Assembly: GCA_007123195.1 (NCBI GenBank)
Contig: SKLO01000264.1
Coordinates: 1-11,710, forward strand
DNA from: Verrucomicrobiales bacterium
GTDB lineage: Bacteria; Verrucomicrobiota; Verrucomicrobiia; Verrucomicrobiales; SKLO01
Length of the DNA: 11,710 nucleotides
Direction: 5' to 3'
Below are positions 1-6,062 of this stretch, piece after piece. The notes under the pieces were generated by a model. It was not told the origin of the DNA, did not search any database, and saw nothing but the letters and a program-made list of their open reading frames with translations. Position numbers and translations under genes: made by a program. Position 1 is the first letter of the stretch. Each line of letters opens with the position of its first letter.

Positions 1-430
1 AGCGTTGCATGACCCAGGCCATGGCGCCGACGATTTTCTGCACGATGCCGAGGTAGAACAGCAGCGAGCTGAGAGCGGAGAAGAAGATGATGGAGGGCAG
101 CACCTGGACCGCGAAGATGTAACCGAGGCCGCCGCCGCCGTCCTCGGCGAGTGGTCCGAACAGGAAGCGTGCGCCGGCCGAGCCGTGGTCGAGCAGGCGG
201 ATGACCAGGCCTGCGAACCATTGGAAAGCGTCGCGGAACCCTGGCACACGCAGCACCAGCACGGCCAGCAGCAGCTGCAGCAGGACACCCCCGGCGACCA
301 GTCGCCACGGGATCTGGCGGCGGTTCTCGCTGATCAGCCAGGCCAGTCCGAGCAGGATGGCCAGCCCCAGCAGGCCGCGCCCGGTCCATGCCCAGGGGGA
401 AGTGGATGCCAGCCAAAGCAGGTCGTTCAT
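1..430 (-). CDS. nupC: Concentrative nucleoside transporter (CNT/NupC family), N-terminal part, cut by window edge
   Basis: Reading leftward from an ATG at 430 gives an open frame of 143 codons with no stop before the window edge. The family imports nucleosides across the inner membrane with Na+ or H+. The visible part has hydrophobic segments at about residues 18-36 and 44-62 and a third beginning near 105. Between the first two is the 'SENRR..PWR' loop typical of the CNT N-terminal domain. Residues 105-130 contain 'FAVQVLPSIIFFSALSSLL', which matches the strongly conserved CNT motif for a Gln-Val-Leu-Pro helix followed by Phe-Phe-Ser. The full family length is about 400 residues, so roughly two thirds of the protein lies outside. 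There is no obvious Shine-Dalgarno site; the start is chosen because the protein begins just before the first membrane segment. It is divergent from the enzyme I gene. The transported substrate cannot be told from this part. Confidence 0.82.
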   Translation of the reverse strand, partial: MNDLLWLASTSPWAWTGRGLLGLAILLGLAWLISENRRQIPWRLVAGGVLLQLLLAVLVLRVPGFRDAFQWFAGLVIRLLDHGSAGARFLFGPLAEDGGGGLGYIFAVQVLPSIIFFSALSSLLFYLGIVQKIVGAMAWVMQR

Positions 431-680
431 GGGGCTGGATATCGCAGCAGGCGTGCCGATTGTCCATGGCGATCCGGATCCAGCCGGGGGCTGCGGAAGG
501 GCTGGTTGGGGGGCTTCGGGCCGCCGGGCGGCACGCGGATTGCGGGTTGGCGCGGTATCGGTGGCGGCGGGCAGGGCATTTCCTGCTTGCCTCAACGGCA
601 GGCGGGGCCAATGTCCGGCCCGTTGAGATGATGGTGGCGGAGCCCGAACCGCCAGCGACGTGTCCCGGATCTCTTCTTGC
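431..680. other. Intergenic region between divergent nupC-like and ptsP genes
   Basis: This 250-nt stretch separates two divergently transcribed genes and must carry the control signals for both, unless ptsP starts at the GTG at 660. It is very GC-rich. I could not find a convincing -35/-10 pair on either strand. A short inverted repeat, GGGCC at 605-609 and GGCCC at 617-621, lies about 60 nt before ptsP. No convincing gene, RNA or repeat was seen; the reading frames crossing it are out-of-frame shadows of the flanking genes. Confidence 0.4.
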
Positions 681-2441
681 ATGCAAACCAGTCCAAATCC
701 GCCTCAGGAGCAGCGCCTGCAGGGCACCCCGGTGTCGCCCGGCATCGCCTTGGGCACCGTGCGGCTGGTGTATCGGGCGTTTGCGGTGCCGTTTCCCCGA
801 CGCATCGCGCCCGAGGATCAGGCGCAGGAGGTGGCGCGGCTCGAGCGCGCGGTGGCGGCCACGCGGGAGCAGATTGAAACCCTGCAGCGGCGCATCGCCA
901 GCCAGGCCGGCACCGAGCATGCGGAAATTTTCGATGCCCACCTGCTGGTGCTGGAGGATCGCACCATCCTGGACGAGGTGCTGCGACGGCTGCGCAGCGA
1001 GCACCTCAACGTGGAGCACCTGTATCACGAGGTGATGCGGCGTTACATGGACTCGCTGCGGCGGATCGATGATCCCTACCTGCGCGAGCGGGTGATTGAC
1101 ATCGAGGACGTCACCCACCGGATGATCCGCAACCTGCGCGGCGACGGTCAGGCAGGGGTCCGCCGGAGCGGCAAGCACATCCTGGTGGGTTATGACCTGA
1201 CCCCGTCCGACACGGCGGTGCTGGAGCCCGGCGAGGTGCTTGGGTTTGCCACCGAGGTGGGCAGCCCGACCTCGCACACTGCGATCATGGCGCGGTCGAT
1301 GAACATTCCCGCGGTGGTGGGGCTGACCGGGTTGCGGCGGCAGTTGCAGCCGGGTCAGGAGGTGTTGATCGACGGCATGGAGGGGCTGGTGATCCTCAAT
1401 CCGAGCGAACCGACCCGGCGCGAGTATGAGGAGAAGCAGCGTGAGCGGGCCGAATTGGATCACAAACTGGCCACGTTGCGGGACAAGCCCGCGGAAACCA
1501 AGGACGGGCGTCGTTACACCCTGTCGGCCAACATTGAATTCAACCATGAACTCGACCTTGCCCGGGAAAGCGGAGCCGCCGGGGTGGGCCTTTATCGCAC
1601 CGAGTTCGGATTCCTCAACGACCCGGATGCGGGCGAGGATGTGATGGCGCAGATCTACACCGAGGCGGTGCAGCAGCTGGCGCCGGAAGCGGTGATCTTC
1701 CGCACGCTCGACGTGGGGGGTGACAAGATCCTGCCGGAATCGCAGGTGGCCGACGACCCCAATCCATTCCTCGGCTGGCGCGGGATCCGGGTGTCGTTGC
1801 AGGAACCGGTGGCCTTCCGCCGCCAGTTGCGGGCGATCCTGCGGGCGGCGGCGCACGGCCGGGTGGGCATCATGTTTCCGATGGTCAGCGACATCCACGA
1901 GGTGCGCGAGGCCCGGCGCGCGGTCGAGGCCTGTGCCGCGGAGCTGGAGGCCGAGGGCGTGCCGGTCGGTCGCGATCTCGAGCTGGGGGTGATGATCGAG
2001 GTCCCCAGCGCGGCCTTGTGCGCGGACGTGCTGGCCGCGGAGGTGGATTTCTTCAGCATCGGCACCAACGACCTGGTGCAATACACGCTGGCGGTCGACC
2101 GGCTCAACGAGCGGGTGGCGCATCTTTACCGGGCCACCCATCCAAGTGTGCTGCAGCTGATGAAGCTGGTGGTGGAGGCGGGTCATCGCCACGGCATCTG
2201 GGTGGGCGTGTGCGGTGAGATGGCGGGCGACCTCGATCTGGTGCCGCTGATGGTGGGGCTGGGACTGGACGAGCTGAGCGTGGCGGCCGGCCAGCTGCCG
2301 CGGGTCAAGCATGCGATGCGCTGCCTGCACTACGCCCAGTGCAGCGAGTTGGTGGAAAATGCGCTGCGTTGCGGAGACGTGGATCTGATCGCCCGCATGA
2401 CTCATGAAACCGCGCGCGCGGCTTATCCCGAGCTGTATTGA
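681..2441 (+). CDS. ptsP: Phosphoenolpyruvate-protein phosphotransferase (PTS enzyme I)
   Basis: Enzyme I takes phosphate from phosphoenolpyruvate onto a histidine and passes it to HPr in the cytoplasm. The 586-residue frame covers the whole family in order: N-terminal HPr-binding domain at about 14-140, swivelling phosphohistidine domain at 161-235, and C-terminal PEP-binding TIM barrel at about 259-550. The active His is H199 in 'GSPTSHTAIMAR'. PEP-site residues are R305 ('LYRTEF'), R341 ('FRTLDVGGDK'), E440 ('MIEVPS'), N463/D464 ('SIGTNDLVQYTLAVDR') and the acid-base Cys C511 ('GVCGEMAGD'). By alignment from memory these match E. coli H189, R296, R332, E431, N454/D455 and C502, so the enzyme should be active. 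There is no N-terminal GAF domain, so it is EI-like and not a long PtsP of the nitrogen PTS. The start is uncertain: an in-frame GTG at 660 adds seven residues, and neither start has a good ribosome site. No HPr or EII gene is in the window. Confidence 0.95.
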   Translation: MQTSPNPPQEQRLQGTPVSPGIALGTVRLVYRAFAVPFPRRIAPEDQAQEVARLERAVAATREQIETLQRRIASQAGTEHAEIFDAHLLVLEDRTILDEVLRRLRSEHLNVEHLYHEVMRRYMDSLRRIDDPYLRERVIDIEDVTHRMIRNLRGDGQAGVRRSGKHILVGYDLTPSDTAVLEPGEVLGFATEVGSPTSHTAIMARSMNIPAVVGLTGLRRQLQPGQEVLIDGMEGLVILNPSEPTRREYEEKQRERAELDHKLATLRDKPAETKDGRRYTLSANIEFNHELDLARESGAAGVGLYRTEFGFLNDPDAGEDVMAQIYTEAVQQLAPEAVIFRTLDVGGDKILPESQVADDPNPFLGWRGIRVSLQEPVAFRRQLRAILRAAAHGRVGIMFPMVSDIHEVREARRAVEACAAELEAEGVPVGRDLELGVMIEVPSAALCADVLAAEVDFFSIGTNDLVQYTLAVDRLNERVAHLYRATHPSVLQLMKLVVEAGHRHGIWVGVCGEMAGDLDLVPLMVGLGLDELSVAAGQLPRVKHAMRCLHYAQCSELVENALRCGDVDLIARMTHETARAAYPELY

Positions 2442-2530
2442 GATCAACATGCCCGCCACGCCGGGCCGGGGGGCATTTGGCGGGGCGAATTCGTTTGACT
2501 GTCCGGCCGTCGCGCCTGACCGAGTGCTCC

Positions 2531-3658
2531 ATGGGTCGTTGGATGCTGTTGTTGACCGGTTGCCTTCTGTTGGTGGCGCCGTTGCCGCTGCAGGCGATCT
2601 TCCCGTGGCGCAGCAGCGGCGAGCCGCAGGTGCGCGAGGCGGCCCAGCTGGCGATCGGTGCCAGCGACCTGACCGTCAGCCCGGCGGGTTCCCTGATCGT
2701 GGCCATGCAGGGGCTGTTCCGGCCGCCTGACCGGCTGATCGAGCTGACCCGTGACCGGACCTTTGAGCCCTACCCGACCCCCCTCATCGGACGCAACCTC
2801 GATGGCGCCCCGATCCAGCTGGACTCGGTGCAGTCGGTGCAGGTGGACGGCGGAGGGGTGGTGTGGATTCTCGACAACGGCCGCCGCAGCGACACGCCGC
2901 CGCAGCTGGTGGGTTGGGACCACCGTCAGGAAAAGCTGCACCGGGTGATTCCCCTGGTCGGGGCCGCGTTGCGGCCGGGATCGATCCTCGAGCAACTGGC
3001 GGTCGACGGTTCCGAGCCGTTCGCCTACATCGCCGACCCGGCCTCAGGACCCGACGCCGCGCTATTGGTGGTCAATCTGGAATCCGGTTTGGTACGGCGG
3101 GTGTTGCAGGGGGATTACTCGGTGACGCCCAACCCGGCGGTGCGGGTGGTGGTGGGTGGCCAGGAACTGCAGGTGCGGCGGCTTGACGGCACGGAACTGG
3201 TGCCATCGGCGGGGATCCACCCGCTGGCGCTGGACCGCCGCAGTGACTACCTTTACTACGGCCCCATGCAGGGCAACATGCTCTACCGCATCGCCACCGA
3301 GCACCTGCGCAACGAGCAGTTGGCGGCGGCCGATCTGGCATCGCAGGTCGAGCGCTATGCGCCGCGTCCGCCGGCGACCTCGATCACGCTCGACAACCGC
3401 GGCAACGTTTATGTGGGGGATTTGGCCGCCAACGCCATTGGCATCATCCATGCCAGCGACAAGCAATACCGGATCCACGTGAGCGACCCGCGGTTCCAGT
3501 GGCCGCACGGGTTGTGTTTCGGCGCTGATGGCGACCTGTATTTCACCGCCAGCCAGTTGCACCTGAGCGCGCCTTACAACCGTGGCGAGGATCGTTCGCT
3601 GCGGCCGTTCTTCGTGTTCAGCGCCGAGGCGCTGGCGGCGGGCACGCCGGGGCGGTGA
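2531..3658 (+). CDS. Exported Yellow/major royal jelly protein (MRJP) family beta-propeller
   Basis: The 375-residue protein starts at an ATG followed at once by an export signal: one Arg, a hydrophobic core at about residues 5-20 and a likely signal peptidase I site after 'LPLQA' (residue 22). A lipobox-like 'LTGC' ends at C11, but the stretch before it is short for a lipoprotein. The rest matches the bacterial MRJP/Yellow family: 'LDSVQSVQVD' followed by 'VWILDNGR' (about 98-118), 'LAVDG..PFAYIAD' (156-169), 'HPLALDRRSDYLYYGPMQGN' (230-249) and 'WPHGLCFGADGDLYFT' (324-339). These are repeated propeller blades. Some family members are described as dopachrome-converting or ligand-binding; the substrate here is unknown. 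The open frame extends back to a TTG at 2438 overlapping the ptsP stop, but that start would bury the signal peptide. It follows ptsP by 89 nt and could be co-transcribed, though no functional link is evident. Confidence 0.85.
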   Translation: MGRWMLLLTGCLLLVAPLPLQAIFPWRSSGEPQVREAAQLAIGASDLTVSPAGSLIVAMQGLFRPPDRLIELTRDRTFEPYPTPLIGRNLDGAPIQLDSVQSVQVDGGGVVWILDNGRRSDTPPQLVGWDHRQEKLHRVIPLVGAALRPGSILEQLAVDGSEPFAYIADPASGPDAALLVVNLESGLVRRVLQGDYSVTPNPAVRVVVGGQELQVRRLDGTELVPSAGIHPLALDRRSDYLYYGPMQGNMLYRIATEHLRNEQLAAADLASQVERYAPRPPATSITLDNRGNVYVGDLAANAIGIIHASDKQYRIHVSDPRFQWPHGLCFGADGDLYFTASQLHLSAPYNRGEDRSLRPFFVFSAEALAAGTPGR

Positions 3659-3694
3659 GGCCCGGGCATCCTGTGGTGCCGGTGGGCGGCTCAC

Positions 3695-3719
3695 CCGGCC
3701 GGATTGGACCGGCCGGTCC
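3695..3719. terminator. GC hairpin between convergent genes, possible two-way terminator
   Basis: CCGGCCGG occurs at 3695-3702 and again at 3709-3716, separated by ATTGGA; the motif is its own reverse complement, so the two copies can pair as an 8-bp stem with a 6-nt loop. The right copy sits inside a perfect 14-nt palindrome, 3706-3719. The element lies in the 67-nt gap between the MRJP-like gene ending at 3658 and gspG ending at 3726, where both transcripts must stop. There is no T-tract on either side, so intrinsic termination is only inferred. Confidence 0.4.
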
Positions 3720-3725
3720 GCGGTT

Positions 3726-4346
3726 TCACCAGTTCTTGATCCACGAGGGATCGTCGTTGGTGCCGGCGTCGCTGGTTTGGCCGGGGGTGTCGGCGTCGGC
3801 CACCGACCACAGGTCATAGGTGGGGTTGCGGGTGGAGTCGGGGTTGTTGGGGTCGTAGCGCACGTAGAGGAACGGCTGGCCGAATCCGTCGACCATGCTG
3901 AACACGTTGGTGGCGAACTCGCGGTAGGCGCTGGGGTTGAGTTCGGCGATGCCGCGCCGGGCTTCCTCGGCGGTGAACTCGCCGTTGGACGGGGTGCCAC
4001 CCTGGACGATGTGGTCGTCGCCGTCGCCGGAAATGGCCTGGTAGAGGGCGGCGGCGGGGCCGTATTCAAACTGGACCCCGCTGATGGTGGTGGTGGCACC
4101 CTGATTCCGCAACACCGCGGGGTATTCCCCGTATTCGTGGTAGTAGGACTCCAGCGAGGTGCGGATGAATTCCAGCCGCGCCCGGGTCTCGTTGCGGTTG
4201 GCGTTCTTGGTGGCGTAGCCGAACCCGCCGATGCTGATGGCGGCGAGCACGGCGATGATGGCGATGACGACCATCAGTTCGATCAAGGTGAAGCCGGCGG
4301 GAGCCGGTCGCGCCGAGAGCGGGATGTGGCGAGGCTGTATATTCAT
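3726..4346 (-). CDS. gspG: GspG-like prepilin (major pseudopilin of a type II secretion/type IV pilus-like system)
   Basis: The 206-residue protein has a class III (prepilin) signal: an 18-residue basic leader ending in Gly18, then 'FTLIELMVVIAIIAVLAA', with Phe19 as the mature N-terminus and Glu23 at the conserved +5 position. Prepilin peptidase should cut and N-methylate here, and the hydrophobic helix then packs into the pilus core. The C-terminal 'DGFGQPFLYVRYDP' and 'YDLWSVADAD' (about 160-185) match the GspG end that carries the calcium-binding loop. It is longer than typical GspG (about 140-150 residues), the extra lying in the middle, roughly 75-140. The frame is open back to an ATG at 4391, but the 4346 start gives a normal leader and lies just downstream of a promoter-like sequence. 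No Shine-Dalgarno site is seen. It is the last gene of the minus-strand secretion block, separated from gspF by a strong hairpin. Confidence 0.88.
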   Translation of the reverse strand: MNIQPRHIPLSARPAPAGFTLIELMVVIAIIAVLAAISIGGFGYATKNANRNETRARLEFIRTSLESYYHEYGEYPAVLRNQGATTTISGVQFEYGPAAALYQAISGDGDDHIVQGGTPSNGEFTAEEARRGIAELNPSAYREFATNVFSMVDGFGQPFLYVRYDPNNPDSTRNPTYDLWSVADADTPGQTSDAGTNDDPSWIKNW

Positions 4347-4358
4347 TGTAGTTACCGC

Positions 4359-4387
4359 ATCATAGGATGCCCCGGCATGATGGTCGA
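4359..4387 (-). promoter_or_regulatory. Sigma70-like promoter of gspG with short leader
   Basis: On the minus strand TCGACC (4382-4387) and TATGAT (4359-4364) are separated by exactly 17 nt; the -10 box matches five of six consensus bases and the -35 box four of six. The expected transcription start near 4352 leaves only about 5-6 nt before the gspG ATG at 4346. The spacer holds an inverted repeat, ATGCC/GGCAT at 4367-4371 and 4374-4378, which could be an operator. Found by eye only. Confidence 0.45.
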
Positions 4388-4545
4388 GCACAAAGTGGTC
4401 TGGTCGGGAATTCTGCGGCGCTGGAGCAGGGGGGTGTTGAGGGGCCAGGGGGACGGGCCGGTGAACTGGTCTGTGCAGGCGGTCGGGAGGGTCCGGTTTG
4501 AGTGGTCCTGGTCCGGTCCCGGTTGCCCTGCCCGTTGCCTGGGCG

Positions 4546-4578
4546 CCCGCCCTGCCGGCCTGGGGCCGGCAGGGCGGG
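4546..4578 (-). terminator. Perfect 15-bp GC hairpin between gspF and gspG
   Basis: The arms 4546-4560 and 4564-4578 are perfect reverse complements of 15 bases with a 3-nt loop (TGG on the plus strand). The element begins about 50 nt after the gspF stop and lies 159 nt before the gspG promoter, where a transcript from gspF would end. No U-tract follows on the minus strand, so it may be a non-canonical terminator, an RNA-stabilising 3' hairpin or a processing site. The short frame crossing this region (4352-4582, minus) has no coding features. Confidence 0.5.
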
Positions 4579-4628
4579 TCACTGGACCGGCGGCGCGGGG
4601 CGGAGTCGGCGCAGCGGGCTGGAACAGG

Positions 4629-5903
4629 TCAGGCGTTCAGCTCCTGAATGATCTTGATGAGCGGCAGGAACAGGGCCAGCACGATGGTACCGACGACCAC
4701 GGCCAGGACCACGATCATGATCGGTTCGAGCATGGCGGTCATGGCGGACACGGCGTTGTCGACCTCGTCGTCGTAGACGTCGGCGATCTTGAGCAGCATT
4801 TCCGGCAGTTGACCTGTCTCCTCGCCGACGTCGATCATGGAGATGACCATGGGCGGGAACACCTTGCTTGACTCCATCGGGGCCACGATCGATTCACCCT
4901 CCTTGACGGCGTCGTGGACCTTGCTGATGGCGTTGGCGATGATGACGTTGCCGGCGGTCTCACGGGTGATGTTGAGGGCTTGGAGGATCGGCACGCCGGA
5001 GGTGACGAGGGTGCCGAGGGTGCGGGAGAAGCGGGCGATGGCGCTTTTGAGCTGGACATCGCCGAACACCGGCAGCATCAGCTTGACCTTGTCGATGACC
5101 TGTCTGCCGCCGGCGGTATTGGCCATGAGTTTCCAGCCGATGACGGCGACGGCGACCACGGCGAACAGGATGTAGATCTTGTCCTTGAGCAGGGTGGAGA
5201 AGCCGATGACGAACTGGGTGATGCCGGGCAGTTTGTCGGCCGAGCCGAGCATGTCCTCGAAGATCTTCTCGAAGCGGGGCACGATGACGACCATGAGGAA
5301 GATCATGATGGCCGTGGCGATGAACATGACGATCACCGGGTAGACCATGGCGGCGATGATCTTGTTCTTGAGCTTCTGGGCCTTCTCCTGATATTCGGCG
5401 AGGCGGTTGAGCACGACTTCGAGCACACCGCCGAGTTCGCCGGCCTTGACCATGTTGACGTAGAGCTTGTTGAAGATCTTGGGGAATTGGGCCAGTGACT
5501 CGGAGAAGGTGGAGCCGGACTGGACCGAGTCGGCCAGCGAGTTGATGGTGCGCTTGAGGATTGGGTTGGGCTCCTGCTTGCCGAGCACGGTGAGGCCCCG
5601 CAGCAGCGGCAGGCCGGAGTCGATCAGGGTGGCCAGCTGGCGGGTGAAGATCATCAGCACCTTGCTCTTGATCTTGCCGCCGGCCTTGCCGCTGGCGGTC
5701 TTGGTCTTGCCCTTGGAGCGGGCGGCCGTGCGGCTGCGTTTCTTGATGGAGCCGGTGTCTCCCTTGCCCTCCTCGACAAGCTGGGTCGGGTAGTAGCCGG
5801 ACCGGCGCAGCTGTTCGGAGGCGGAGGCCTGGGTGTCGGCTTCGATGACCCCGACACTTTCCTGACCGTTGGAGTCGAGGGCGACGTAGTGGAAATTGGG
5901 CAT
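4629..5903 (-). CDS. gspF: Type II secretion / type IV pilus inner-membrane platform protein GspF
   Basis: GspF (PilC) is the polytopic inner-membrane platform that couples the GspE ATPase to pilin insertion. The 424-residue protein has the usual parts: an N-terminal cytoplasmic domain beginning 'MPNFHYVALDSNGQ', a first GspF domain at about 84-208 ('FTRQLATLIDSGLPLLRGL', then 'VKAGELGGVLE'), and a second at about 288-412 ('ARFSRTLGTLVTSGVPILQAL', 'DVGEETGQLPEML'). Membrane segments are at about 185-207, 243-259 and 394-416. Between the N-terminal domain and the first GspF domain is a Lys/Arg/Ser-rich linker at about 47-81, longer and more basic than in proteobacterial GspF. The frame continues to an ATG at 5936; 5903 is chosen because homologues begin with this M-x-x-F-x-Y pattern. 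A promoter-like sequence lies about 100 nt upstream, so gspF may be transcribed separately from the gspE pair. Confidence 0.95.
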   Translation of the reverse strand: MPNFHYVALDSNGQESVGVIEADTQASASEQLRRSGYYPTQLVEEGKGDTGSIKKRSRTAARSKGKTKTASGKAGGKIKSKVLMIFTRQLATLIDSGLPLLRGLTVLGKQEPNPILKRTINSLADSVQSGSTFSESLAQFPKIFNKLYVNMVKAGELGGVLEVVLNRLAEYQEKAQKLKNKIIAAMVYPVIVMFIATAIMIFLMVVIVPRFEKIFEDMLGSADKLPGITQFVIGFSTLLKDKIYILFAVVAVAVIGWKLMANTAGGRQVIDKVKLMLPVFGDVQLKSAIARFSRTLGTLVTSGVPILQALNITRETAGNVIIANAISKVHDAVKEGESIVAPMESSKVFPPMVISMIDVGEETGQLPEMLLKIADVYDDEVDNAVSAMTAMLEPIMIVVLAVVVGTIVLALFLPLIKIIQELNA

Positions 5904-6000
5904 ATGAGCAGGTGGTTGAGAGCGGTTGGCCGCCACGACGAACGGCCGCCAACGCGGCTGGCGCGGTTCGTTTTACCGGGATCAACCGGCGTTGTCGATC

Positions 6001-6030
6001 ATTAAATCAAAAAAGTCACTGCAGTTGCAA
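6001..6030 (-). promoter_or_regulatory. Sigma70-like promoter candidate for gspF
   Basis: On the minus strand TTGCAA (6025-6030) and TTTAAT (6001-6006) are 18 nt apart, in the only AT-rich patch of the 159-nt gap between the 6063 end of gspE and the gspF start at 5903. Each box matches four or five consensus bases. The spacer includes a run of six T, which might also help end the gspE transcript, although no strong stem precedes it. The 5' leader to gspF would be about 90 nt. Confidence 0.42.
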
Positions 6031-6062
6031 TCCCTGAATGCGGTTTCGGGGCGGAAATTTCA

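Noticed and set aside
5..631. Plus-strand open frame of 208 codons at the left edge
   Set aside because: It mirrors the CNT transporter for most of its length and continues into the GC-rich intergenic region with Gly/Arg/Pro-rich sequence.
2451..2486. Possible terminator after ptsP (CCGCCA / TGGCGG)
   Set aside because: The stem is only 6 bp with a loop of about 19 nt and no T-run follows, so it was not listed.
2495..2523. TTGACT as a -35 box for the MRJP-like gene
   Set aside because: The hexamer 17 nt downstream is GACCGA, which is not a credible -10 box, and it would leave no leader.
3062..4099. Minus-strand open frame of 345 codons over gspG and the MRJP-like gene
   Set aside because: It is Pro/Thr/Ser-rich at first and Arg/His-rich later, spans two well-supported genes and has no start signal.
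3582..4871. Plus-strand open frame of 429 codons crossing gspG and the gspF end
   Set aside because: It lies antisense to clear prepilin and GspF sequence and its translation is Gly/Val/Asp-rich with no domain. It also runs through the GC hairpin. It is a shadow produced by GC-rich third positions.
4960..5985. Minus-strand open frame of 341 codons in another frame of gspF
   Set aside because: It is Arg/Gln/His-rich with no membrane segments and competes with an intact GspF in the correct frame.
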